A program made the translations under genes and the position numbers. This document shows, in pieces, positions 1 to 6,303 of a stretch of DNA of 11,848 bases. Position 1 is the first letter of the stretch; each line of letters begins with the position of its first letter. The stretch is from Candidatus Neomicrothrix sp. UBA4742 (lineage in GTDB: Bacteria; Actinomycetota; Acidimicrobiia; Acidimicrobiales; Acidimicrobilacustridaceae), in assembly GCA_002403895.1 (NCBI GenBank), contig DHIQ01000086.1:12358-24205 (forward strand). The letters run 5' to 3'. The notes beneath the pieces were generated by a model. It saw nothing but the letters and a program-made list of their open reading frames with translations, did no database searches and was not told the origin of the DNA.

Positions 1-183
1 GAGTCGATGTCGATCGAGACCGAGTTCGGCTGCCGGCTCATCCTGCGCGGCTTGGGGGTCGACCTGGGGGTGGACGACCGCTGCGTCGTGGACCCGACGC
101 CCGGCTTGGCCGTCGAGCACGACGTTGGTCAGCGGGTCAAGGGCGAACTGCCCGAGGTGCTCCGCAAGCTGCGCCTCCGCTGA
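1..183 (+). CDS. 3' end of an unrecognised protein (5' truncated by the window)
   Basis: Frame 1 is open from the first base to a TGA at 181-183 and gives a 60-residue C-terminal piece (begins ESMSIETEFG, ends VLRKLRLR). Third codon positions are almost all G or C, as expected for real coding sequence in this genome. The piece is mixed alpha/beta in character with a basic tail; I see no membrane segment or recognisable motif and cannot name the family. It lies in the same direction as the aldo/keto reductase that follows after a 52-nt gap, but that gene appears to have its own promoter, so co-transcription is not required. Confidence 0.6.
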   Translation, partial: ESMSIETEFGCRLILRGLGVDLGVDDRCVVDPTPGLAVEHDVGQRVKGELPEVLRKLRLR

Positions 184-223
184 GCGGGTGGCCCCGACGA
201 GGACCGTGTCGTTGGGACCGACC

Positions 224-229
224 TAACGT
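224..229 (+). promoter_or_regulatory. Putative -10 box of a leaderless promoter for the aldo/keto reductase
   Basis: TAACGT is followed by exactly 6 nt and then the ATG at 236, so a transcript starting 7 nt after the box would begin at the start codon. There is no Shine-Dalgarno sequence ahead of this ATG. No convincing -35 hexamer is seen. The same TAACGT hexamer serves the AraC-family gene at the right edge. Confidence 0.45.
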
Positions 230-235
230 GGCCGG

Positions 236-1246
236 ATGCGCTACGTAGAGGTGAACGGGACGCGTGTGTCGGCTATCGGCGTGGGCACGTGGCAGTTCGG
301 GTCGAAGGAGTGGGGCTACGGCGACGACTACGCCACGTCGACCGCTCTGGCCATCGTGCAGCGGGCCCTCGATCTCGGGGTCAACCTCATCGATACGGCC
401 GAGATCTATGGCTTTGGTGCCTCGGAGCGCATCGTCGGCATGGCCATTGCCGGGCGTCGGGACGAGGCGTTCGTGGCCACCAAGCTCTTCCCTGTGCTGC
501 CGGTTGGTCCGGTGGCGCAATGGCGGGCGGTCGAGTCGGCCGGCAGGCTCGGCGTGCAACGACTGGACCTGTATCAGGTGCACTGGCCCAACCCGTTCTT
601 CAGTCGACAACCGGTCATGGCCGCCCTCGCCCGGTTGCAGCGGGTCGGCTTGGTCGACCGGGTCGGGGTGAGCAACCACAACCTCGTCCAGTGGCAACTC
701 GCGGAGCGCAAGCTGGGCGGGCCGGTGTTCTCCAACCAGGTTCAGTACAGCCTGGCGATGCGCAAACCTGAGCGTGAGCTGGTCCCCTGGGCCCAGGCCA
801 ACGACCGGCTGATCATCGCCTACAGCCCCCTCGCCCAGGGGCTCCTCGGCGGACGATATGACGCGGACCACCCGCCCCCACCCGGGGTCCGGTCCAACAA
901 CCCGCTGTTTTTGGCTGACAACCTCGAGCGTGCCGAGGGGTTGTTGTGTGCCCTTCGCGAGATCGCTGCCACCCACGGGGCCACCCCGGCCCAGGTGGCG
1001 CTGGCCTGGGTCATCCGGCGCCCTAACGTCGTGGCCATCCCCGGTGCCAGTTCCGTCGCGCAGCTCGAGGCCAACGTGGCCGCCGCCGACCTTGAGCTCA
1101 GTGACGACGATGACGCCCGCCTGACCGACGAGAGCGGCCGGTTCAGCCCCGTCCGGGGAGCGTCGGCTCTTCCGGCCATGCTCCTCGCCCGTCAGGAGGC
1201 CAAGCGCGCCGCGGCGAGCAACGAGGGTGATGTGCGCAGCGGCTGA
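236..1246 (+). CDS. Aldo/keto reductase family oxidoreductase
   Basis: This 336-residue protein is a cytosolic NAD(P)H-dependent (beta/alpha)8-barrel reductase of the aldo/keto reductase family, of the usual length. The catalytic tetrad is complete: D53 and Y58 in LIDTAEIYG, K83 in ATKLFP and H116 in QVHWP. GVSNHN (144-149) and SNQVQYS (166-172) are the usual strand-end motifs. The C-terminal IPGASSVAQLEAN (268-280) is the loop that normally holds the 2'-phosphate of NADPH, so NADPH is the likely cofactor. The ATG at 236 was chosen because the barrel begins immediately and a TAACGT box sits 6 nt upstream, indicating a leaderless message. The substrate cannot be told from sequence; such proteins act on a range of aldehydes and ketones. 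Its stop codon abuts the stop codon of the convergent mrp gene. Confidence 0.93.
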   Translation: MRYVEVNGTRVSAIGVGTWQFGSKEWGYGDDYATSTALAIVQRALDLGVNLIDTAEIYGFGASERIVGMAIAGRRDEAFVATKLFPVLPVGPVAQWRAVESAGRLGVQRLDLYQVHWPNPFFSRQPVMAALARLQRVGLVDRVGVSNHNLVQWQLAERKLGGPVFSNQVQYSLAMRKPERELVPWAQANDRLIIAYSPLAQGLLGGRYDADHPPPPGVRSNNPLFLADNLERAEGLLCALREIAATHGATPAQVALAWVIRRPNVVAIPGASSVAQLEANVAAADLELSDDDDARLTDESGRFSPVRGASALPAMLLARQEAKRAAASNEGDVRSG

Positions 1247-2470
1247 TCAGATCGAGTCGGCCGGGGCGGCGGCGTCGAGCTCGTCGAGAGCTACCACCGC
1301 GGCATCGAGCATGCGCGCCGAGCAGCCAGCCATCGCCACCGGGGGGACTGCCTCCTCGACGATGAGATCGGCGATGGCCCGGAAGGCTTCGGCCGCCGGC
1401 CCAGCGCCCAACGCGATCGGTTCGCCGGCGTCGCCGCCGGCCGCCACCGATGCTTCGATGGGGATGCTGCCCAGCAGCGGAACCCCGGCGTCACGAGCCA
1501 GGGTCTCGCCACCCCCGGCGCCGAACAGGGCGTACTCCTCCCCGTGGTCACAGCGGAAGCTGCTCATGTTCTCGATGACGCCGACGATGCGCAGGTAGCT
1601 CTTGCGGGCCATGGTGGCGGCCCGAATGGCCACCTTCTGGGCGCTCACCGCGGGGGTGGTGACGATGATCATCTCGGCTCGCGGAAGCATGCGGGCCAAG
1701 CCCATCTGGACGTCACCGGTGCCGGGGGGCATGTCGATCAGCAGGTAGTCGATATCGCCCCAGGCGACGTCTTCCAGGAAGTGCTGGACCGCCCGGTTGA
1801 GCATGAGGCCGCGCCACATCAGCGCGTCCTCTTCGTTGTCCACCAGGAAGCCCATGGAGACGACCTTCAGCAGGCCGCTCCCGATCGGCTTGACGTTGGG
1901 AACGATCTTTTTCTCGCCGTCCGCCGCTCCTTGCAGGCGCCCTTCCACTCCCAACATACGAGGCACCGAGAATCCCCAGATGTCAGCGTCGAGCACTCCG
2001 ACCGTGAAACCCTTGGCCGCTAGCGCAGCGGCCAGGTTCACCGTCACCGAAGACTTGCCCACGCCGCCTTTGCCCGATGCCACGGTGATCACGCGGGTGG
2101 TGGGCGGGATCGCGGTCTCGGGGGCGCTCTCGCGCACATTCCAGCGGGCCTTGGCCATGGCCGCCGACTTCTCTTCGGCGGTGAGCTCCGTCCAGTCCAG
2201 GCGGACGGCGGTGACCCCCGGGAGGGAGCCGATCCGGGCCCGGATGTCGCGCTGGATCTGGGCCCGCAGGGGGCAACCGGCGGTGGTGAGGGCGATCGTC
2301 ACCACTACCTCACCCTCGGGGCTGACGGTGGCTCCCTTGGCCATCCCCAGGTCCACGATGTCGCTGCCCAGTTCGGGATCGATCACCCCACGCAGCAGCC
2401 CCATGATCTCGTCGACCGTGGGGAGCGCGACCGCGGGAGTGCTGGAAGGGGAGGACGGGGGAACAGCCAT
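1247..2470 (-). CDS. mrp: Mrp/ApbC/NBP35-family Fe-S cluster carrier ATPase
   Basis: A 407-residue P-loop NTPase that in this family carries [4Fe-4S] clusters to apo-proteins in the cytosol. Domains: an N-terminal DUF59/MIP18 domain (about 17-95, with conserved TTAGCPL around C66), then the MinD-like ATPase with deviant Walker A GKGGVGKSS (133-141, signature K134), LDADIWG (switch I, 160-166) and DMPPGTGD (switch II, 246-253). ENMSSF (300-305) precedes C307, but the usual CxxC here is reduced to one cysteine (CDHGEE), a variation I recall from actinobacterial Mrp proteins. The ATG at 2470 is preferred: a perfect TAAAAT box overlaps the next ATG upstream (2479) and lies 7 nt before 2470, so the message is probably leaderless. 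The longer open frame to 2572 overlaps the divergent regulator and is rejected. Divergent from a SufR-like regulator and near an A-type Fe-S carrier, which fits the role. Confidence 0.94.
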   Translation of the reverse strand: MAVPPSSPSSTPAVALPTVDEIMGLLRGVIDPELGSDIVDLGMAKGATVSPEGEVVVTIALTTAGCPLRAQIQRDIRARIGSLPGVTAVRLDWTELTAEEKSAAMAKARWNVRESAPETAIPPTTRVITVASGKGGVGKSSVTVNLAAALAAKGFTVGVLDADIWGFSVPRMLGVEGRLQGAADGEKKIVPNVKPIGSGLLKVVSMGFLVDNEEDALMWRGLMLNRAVQHFLEDVAWGDIDYLLIDMPPGTGDVQMGLARMLPRAEMIIVTTPAVSAQKVAIRAATMARKSYLRIVGVIENMSSFRCDHGEEYALFGAGGGETLARDAGVPLLGSIPIEASVAAGGDAGEPIALGAGPAAEAFRAIADLIVEEAVPPVAMAGCSARMLDAAVVALDELDAAAPADSI

Positions 2471-2477
2471 GTCAGGC

Positions 2478-2483
2478 ATTTTA
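2478..2483 (-). promoter_or_regulatory. Putative -10 box of the mrp promoter, leaderless
   Basis: Read on the minus strand the hexamer is TAAAAT, 7 nt before the ATG at 2470. It covers the alternative ATG at 2479, which argues against that start. It is preceded directly by CGAATCCCGG, nearly the same element as upstream of the erpA-like -10 box. No good -35 hexamer is seen. Confidence 0.5.
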
Positions 2484-2498
2484 CCGGGATTCGCCGTG

Positions 2499-2504
2499 TA
2501 ATCT
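2499..2504 (+). promoter_or_regulatory. Putative -10 box of the SufR-like regulator gene, leaderless
   Basis: TAATCT is followed by 6 nt and then the GTG start at 2511, placing the expected transcription start on the start codon. The box faces the mrp -10 box 15 bp away on the opposite strand, so both genes are controlled from one short interval that could bind a single repressor. The -35 region is weak. Confidence 0.5.
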
Positions 2505-2510
2505 TGTCTC

Positions 2511-3170
2511 GTGACCATTCCATCGAGGCTGGATATCCTCAAGGCCCTCGGTGACAACACCCGGTATGCCATCTACCTGGAGTTGGCCCGCTCGCCGATT
2601 CCTCTGGCCACGGCCGAGGTCGCTGATGTGCTCGGCCTCCACGTGAACACCGTGCGACCTCATCTCGAGCGAATGCGGGAGGTCGGGCTGCTCGAGGTGC
2701 GGACCGAGCAGCGGCGCGGGGTGGGTCGACCCCAGCACCTCTATGCCCTGGCCGCCGACGCGCCCGCACTGGGGCTCGAGCCTTCGGTGTTCCCCATGCT
2801 CGCCCGACTGGTCCTCCAGGCCGCGGCCGAAGGCGGCTTGGATCCGGGCGATCTGGCCGACGCCGGCCGGGAACAGGGCGAGGCCGACGCCGGGAAGTGG
2901 TCGGAAGGCTCCGACGCGCTCGAAGCCCTCATCGTCGAGCAGGCCCGGCTCGGGTTCGACCCGGAGGTCTTGGATCTCGACCACGGGGCGGTCATGGCCT
3001 TCGCTCACTGCCCGTTCCGTGATCTGGCCGAGACCCATCCCGATCTGGTGTGCCAATTGCACTGCGGCATGGTCGAAGGCCTCGTCAGCACGCTCGGCGG
3101 CGCCGAGGTCGTCCGATTTCACCCCTTGGTCGACCGCACCCCATGCCAGGTGGAACTGGCAGTCACCTGA
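2511..3170 (+). CDS. SufR-like winged-helix transcriptional regulator with putative Fe-S ligands
   Basis: A 219-residue DNA-binding regulator. The N-terminal winged helix (about 5-80) contains RLDILKALGDNTRYAIY, a helix-turn-helix around TAEVADVLGLHVNTVRPHLERM (34-55) and a wing with RRGVGRPQHLY. The C-terminal half carries cysteines C167, C181, C185 and C212, in the setting AHCPFRDLAETHPDLVCQLHCGM and PCQV. This resembles SufR-type regulators, which sense Fe-S status through a cluster bound by C-terminal cysteines and repress Fe-S assembly genes. The assignment to this sensing role is inference, supported by neighbours: divergent mrp and the downstream A-type carrier. The GTG start follows a TAATCT box by 6 nt; the message appears leaderless. 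It most likely regulates itself and its neighbours. A plain ArsR/DeoR-like regulator with structural cysteines is the alternative. Confidence 0.85.
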   Translation: MTIPSRLDILKALGDNTRYAIYLELARSPIPLATAEVADVLGLHVNTVRPHLERMREVGLLEVRTEQRRGVGRPQHLYALAADAPALGLEPSVFPMLARLVLQAAAEGGLDPGDLADAGREQGEADAGKWSEGSDALEALIVEQARLGFDPEVLDLDHGAVMAFAHCPFRDLAETHPDLVCQLHCGMVEGLVSTLGGAEVVRFHPLVDRTPCQVELAVT

Positions 3171-3208
3171 CCGCTCCAAACGGTTGGCCGCGGCTAGCGG
3201 TGAGGCTG

Positions 3209-3236
3209 TTGTCGATGACCGAAATCCCGCTACCCT
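3209..3236 (+). promoter_or_regulatory. Putative promoter of the erpA-like gene
   Basis: TTGTCG (3209-3214) and TACCCT (3231-3236) are separated by 16 bp. The expected start near 3243 gives a leader of about 26 nt containing the GGAGGA ribosome site at 3258-3263. The ten bases before TACCCT (CGAAATCCCG, then C) match the element before the mrp -10 box. Confidence 0.5.
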
Positions 3237-3268
3237 CTACCTAGCTCGCTGAACACCGGAGGACAGAC

Positions 3269-3589
3269 ATGATCGCACTGACCGACAAGGCCGCCGTCAA
3301 GGTCAAGGACCTCATCACCCAGGAAGGCAACGACCAGCTCATGCTGCGCGTGGCCGTGCGCCCCGGCGGGTGCTCCGGATTCAGCTACGAGATGTTTTTC
3401 GACACCGACCAGGCTGGCGATGATCTGATCACCGATTACTCCGGCGTGAAGGTGGTCGTCGATCCCTCGAGCGCCCAGCTGCTCACCGGCGCCACGCTCG
3501 ACTACAACGACGGGCTCCAAGGTGCGGGGTTTGCCATCGACAATCCCAACGCCCAGAAGACCTGCGGGTGCGGCCAGTCGTTCAGCTGA
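3269..3589 (+). CDS. erpA: A-type Fe-S cluster carrier (HesB/IscA/ErpA family)
   Basis: A 106-residue cytosolic protein of the usual A-type carrier size. These proteins accept an Fe-S cluster from the SUF or ISC scaffold and insert it into target enzymes. The three ligand cysteines are present: C35 in RPGGCSGFSY and C99/C101 in the C-terminal CGCG motif. The fold signature begins with MIALTDKAAVKVKDLI. Start ATG is supported by GGAGGA 5 nt upstream, the strongest ribosome site in the left half of the window, and unlike the neighbouring leaderless genes it has a leader. It lies 98 nt downstream of the SufR-like regulator, has its own promoter, and is followed by a hairpin terminator. ErpA versus IscA/SufA cannot be separated by sequence alone, so the symbol is approximate. 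Confidence 0.93.
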   Translation: MIALTDKAAVKVKDLITQEGNDQLMLRVAVRPGGCSGFSYEMFFDTDQAGDDLITDYSGVKVVVDPSSAQLLTGATLDYNDGLQGAGFAIDNPNAQKTCGCGQSFS

Positions 3590-3615
3590 GCTGCCGCAAC
3601 CCTGTTCGCTCCACC

Positions 3616-3644
3616 CGCCGCCTTCGGGCGGCGATGGTCGTTTT
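3616..3644 (+). terminator. Intrinsic terminator of the erpA-like gene
   Basis: CGCCGCC (3616-3622) pairs perfectly with GGCGGCG (3627-3633) around a TTCG tetraloop, followed by ATGGTCG and TTTT (3641-3644). The downstream GTCGTTTTCGGC is identical to the sequence after the cold-shock gene terminator. On the minus strand there is no T tract, so it serves erpA rather than the convergent lipoprotein gene. Confidence 0.75.
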
Positions 3645-3675
3645 CGGCTGAGGCGACCGCACCCCGGGACTCTGC

Positions 3676-4596
3676 CTAGGCGACGGTCTTGAGCGCCTCG
3701 TTGAGTTCGCCGCGGTCGAAGACGTTGTCGAGCCGCTCCAGGACCAGGCCACTGGCGTTGGCCACGAACAACGCGGGCTCATAGGTCAGCCCGTAGGCGT
3801 CGATGACCGGGGCCACCTTGGCCTGCTGGGCGTCCTTGACCGCCTCGGCGTTCGTGTAGACCTCGGCGTGGATGAACTGCACCCCGGGGTACTTCGGGGC
3901 GGCCTCGATGACGAGGTCGAGCACGGGCCCGCACACCCCGATCTGGCAGAACTCGGGGGTGGACACCAGCAGCACCGTCGGCTTGTTGGCGGCGAGAGCC
4001 TGGGTCAGTGTCTGGGTGTGGAACGGGCACGTCCCGCTAGGCCGGGTGCAGATCGGCTCGACGCCTCGATGATTGGTGACGGTGGGGGTGTCGACCGGCC
4101 TCATCTGCCCGCCCCGGGGCACCAGCGTGGAAGTGGCTCCGCCGCCGACCGTCACGTCTTTGGTCGACGATTTACCGTCGAGGGTCACCGCCACCCGGTA
4201 GGCGCCGGGCTCGTCAAAGCTCGTCCGTACCGGGAAGTAGCCGATGGGGACGCCGTCGCGGTGGCCGGCGACGGTGAGTGGTGAACCGACGTCCTGGCCG
4301 TTGCGGCTGATCCGGAACTCGAGCGACGCTGGGACGTCGAGGATGGTCGCCCCGTCCGGCCCGCTGATGCCGAACGCCATGCGCTGCGGGGAGCCGGTCA
4401 CGATATAGGGGTTGACGGCGTCGAAGATGGCTTGCAGAGCGGACGTGCCTTCCGCCGGAGTGAGTCCGATGTCGGTGGCGCTGGAACTGTTCGACGAGCT
4501 CGACCCGCAGGCGGCCAGGAGGCCGGCGCCGGCTAGGCCGGCGGCGCCGAGGAGCACGGCGCGCCGGCTGAAGGTCCCGTCGGGTGTCAGTTGCAT
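3676..4596 (-). CDS. Tat-exported lipoprotein with C-terminal thioredoxin-like domain
   Basis: A 306-residue envelope protein. The N-terminus has a twin-arginine signal (S10-R11-R12-A-V-L-L) running into a hydrophobic stretch and a lipobox LAAC with C30 as the lipidation site, followed by a Ser/Asn-rich linker (31-40). Residues about 50-165 look like a beta-rich domain of unknown role. Residues about 183-306 resemble a thioredoxin fold with paired cysteines C183-x6-C190 (CTRPSGTCPFH) and C217-x4-C222 (STPEFCQIGVCGPVLD), and a cis-Pro-like YEPALFV segment. Function is probably extracytoplasmic redox or metal handling, but it lacks a classical CxxC, so activity is uncertain. ATG 4596 is chosen over GTG 4629 because the signal peptide then has a normal n-region; a TAGGTT box lies 8 nt upstream and a GGAGGA 14 nt upstream. 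Confidence 0.85.
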   Translation of the reverse strand: MQLTPDGTFSRRAVLLGAAGLAGAGLLAACGSSSSNSSSATDIGLTPAEGTSALQAIFDAVNPYIVTGSPQRMAFGISGPDGATILDVPASLEFRISRNGQDVGSPLTVAGHRDGVPIGYFPVRTSFDEPGAYRVAVTLDGKSSTKDVTVGGGATSTLVPRGGQMRPVDTPTVTNHRGVEPICTRPSGTCPFHTQTLTQALAANKPTVLLVSTPEFCQIGVCGPVLDLVIEAAPKYPGVQFIHAEVYTNAEAVKDAQQAKVAPVIDAYGLTYEPALFVANASGLVLERLDNVFDRGELNEALKTVA

Positions 4597-4604
4597 GGTG
4601 ATGG

Positions 4605-4614
4605 AACCTATCCT
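4605..4614. promoter_or_regulatory. Overlapping divergent -10 boxes: lipoprotein (minus) and Fe-S fusion protein (plus)
   Basis: On the plus strand TATCCT (4609-4614) lies 7 nt before the GTG at 4622. On the minus strand TAGGTT (4610-4605) lies 8 nt before the ATG at 4596. The two boxes share the TA step at 4609-4610, so both genes appear to be leaderless and to compete for one melting region. No good -35 hexamer is visible for either direction. Confidence 0.4.
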
Positions 4615-4621
4615 CCCGAGC

Positions 4622-6232
4622 GTGCCCACCGACCCGCGCCCCCCGGACCAGACGAGTGCGGCCGTCGTGCAGCTGAGCGTCGATGGCCGCCAAGTGGAGG
4701 TGCCCGACGACGGCGGCTCACTTCTCGATGCGTTGCGCGATCACCTGGGTGCCCACGCCGCCAAGGACGGTTGCAGCCCGCAGGGCCAGTGCGGTTGTTG
4801 CACGGTGTTGGTCGACGGCGCCCCCCGGGTGGCCTGCGTGACCCCACTGCGGCGGATGGTGGGGCGCGACATCGTCACCCTCGATGGCCTCCCGGAGCCG
4901 GTGCGCTCGGCATGGGCCGCCGCGTTCTGCGCCACCGGGGCCAGCCAGTGCGGCTTCTGCACACCGGGCATCATCGTTCGGCTGGAGGGGGTGCGGGCCA
5001 AAGCCTCCACCGCGGGTGACGCCGCGGCGGTCGAACGGGCGATGCAGGCCCACCTGTGCCGCTGTACCGGATGGCGGACCATCAACGAGGCCTACGCGGT
5101 CATGACCGGCGCGCCGGACGACGGCTCTCCAGCAGCGCTCGGGGGGCGGGACTTCGACGCCGCGGCCCGGCGGGCCGAGCTGGAGGGTCGGAGCCCCCAG
5201 CACGTCGGCCCCGAGGTCGCGCTCGGCCGCGGTGGCTTCGCCGCCGACCGCGCTCCCGAAGGTGCCCTCAGCGCGGTGTCGGATGGAAACGGGGACTGGG
5301 TCGTGGCCGAGACGCTGGCCGAGGCGCGGCGCATGGCAGGCAAGGTCCAGGGTCGCCGCACCACGGTGGAGGCTCGCCCGCCCGTCGACTTGCCCGACGG
5401 CGACTGGGCGCTGACGCTCCGCACCTCGTGGGTGGAGCCGGCCTACCTGGAGACGGATGTTTCGTGGTGCGAGCCCGGCGGCGAGCCGGCCACGCCGCTG
5501 GCCAACGGCGGCGCCTTCGGGGCCAAGGTCGCGTCAGTGGCACCGGGGGTGGCCCGCGAGCTGGCTGACCGACACGGCCGGGCAGTGCGGGTGGTGCTGT
5601 CCCGCGAAGACTGCGTTCGCCTGGGCCCGAAGCGCCCGCCGCTGGCCGCCGGCGTCCGGGCGGATGGGAGCGGCCTGGTCCGGGTGGTCCGCACCCCGGG
5701 CATCGCCGCCGCCATTGCCTCTGTGGCTCCGGGCCTCGTCGTCGAGGAGGTCGACGTGGCCGGCCCGCCGACCTCGACGACCCTGCGGGGGGCGGGCTGG
5801 GCCGAAGCCGCGGTGGTGTTGGCTGGCCTCACCCCTGCCGGAGCGCCGAGCATGATGGTCACTCCCGACGGCGGCCGAGCCGAAGCCTCGATCGACGACG
5901 ACGACACCATCCGGGTGCACGTGACTTGCGGCCGGCCGCTGGATGAGGTCGTGGTTCGGTCCTACGCCATCGGCGCCGCCCACATGGCCCTGGGCTGGGT
6001 GACGTCCGAAGCACTCACGGTCGATGACGAGGGCGAGGTCCACGACCTCACCATCCGCTCGTTCGGCGTCTTGCGCAGCATCGACACGCCCGAGATCGTG
6101 GTATCCATCGAGCCCGACGATGGTGATCCGGTGAACGGCTCGGACGCGGTCTTCGCCGCCGTCGCCGCCGCCGTATGGCGTCACCAGGGATGTCCGCCGG
6201 AGTGGCCGACCCGTCTCCCGCTGCGCCGGTGA
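4622..6232 (+). CDS. Fusion of a two-cluster [2Fe-2S] domain with a shortened molybdopterin-binding-like domain
   Basis: A 536-residue protein of the xanthine dehydrogenase/aldehyde oxidase superfamily. Residues about 15-165 are a complete CoxS-like electron-transfer domain: plant-type cluster ligands C51, C57, C60 and C72 (GCSPQGQCGCC), then the helical cluster with C110/C113 (QCGFC) and C146/C148 (CRCTG). Residues about 265-536 match pieces of the large molybdopterin subunit: NGGAFGAK (295-302), RVVLSRED (323-330), GPKRPP, and the C-terminal block RSYAIGAAHMALGW to PVNGSDAVFAAVAAAVW. The hammerhead domain, much of the cofactor-binding region and the GxGE catalytic glutamate are absent; the equivalent stretch reads PVNGSDAV. 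It may therefore be an electron-transfer or partner protein rather than a hydroxylase. GTG 4622 is chosen because a TATCCT box precedes it by 7 nt and the ferredoxin fold starts soon after; ATG 4601 is an alternative. The open frame upstream to 4412 is antisense to the lipoprotein. Confidence 0.82.
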   Translation: MPTDPRPPDQTSAAVVQLSVDGRQVEVPDDGGSLLDALRDHLGAHAAKDGCSPQGQCGCCTVLVDGAPRVACVTPLRRMVGRDIVTLDGLPEPVRSAWAAAFCATGASQCGFCTPGIIVRLEGVRAKASTAGDAAAVERAMQAHLCRCTGWRTINEAYAVMTGAPDDGSPAALGGRDFDAAARRAELEGRSPQHVGPEVALGRGGFAADRAPEGALSAVSDGNGDWVVAETLAEARRMAGKVQGRRTTVEARPPVDLPDGDWALTLRTSWVEPAYLETDVSWCEPGGEPATPLANGGAFGAKVASVAPGVARELADRHGRAVRVVLSREDCVRLGPKRPPLAAGVRADGSGLVRVVRTPGIAAAIASVAPGLVVEEVDVAGPPTSTTLRGAGWAEAAVVLAGLTPAGAPSMMVTPDGGRAEASIDDDDTIRVHVTCGRPLDEVVVRSYAIGAAHMALGWVTSEALTVDDEGEVHDLTIRSFGVLRSIDTPEIVVSIEPDDGDPVNGSDAVFAAVAAAVWRHQGCPPEWPTRLPLRR

Positions 6233-6303
6233 ACACGCCCCCGTCGTTCGGTGCCAAGATCAACCACGACCCCGCTGCCACTACCGCGCCCAGGAGCCCC
6301 TGA
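6229..6303 (+). CDS. 24-codon mini-ORF linking the Fe-S fusion gene and ridA (possible)
   Basis: A GTG at 6229 overlaps the TGA of the upstream gene (GTGA). The frame runs 24 codons (VNTPPSFGAK...) to a TGA at 6301-6303 whose last base is the A of the ridA ATG (TGATG). It has no Shine-Dalgarno of its own. The peptide has no recognisable motif. It may only be a translational bridge between two operon genes, or a chance open frame. Confidence 0.25.
   Translation: MNTPPSFGAKINHDPAATTAPRSP

Noticed and set aside
137..976. Minus-strand open frame of about 279 codons opposite the aldo/keto reductase
   Set aside because: Shadow of a gene with a complete catalytic tetrad; no recognisable domain.
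4412..4621. N-terminal extension of the Fe-S fusion frame
   Set aside because: It is antisense to the signal peptide region of the lipoprotein gene, and a promoter-like box lies just before GTG 4622.
4622..6232. The Fe-S fusion gene as a decayed or frameshifted xanthine dehydrogenase
   Set aside because: The frame is intact, all cluster cysteines are kept and the C-terminal blocks are well preserved with normal codon use; a designed compact architecture fits better.
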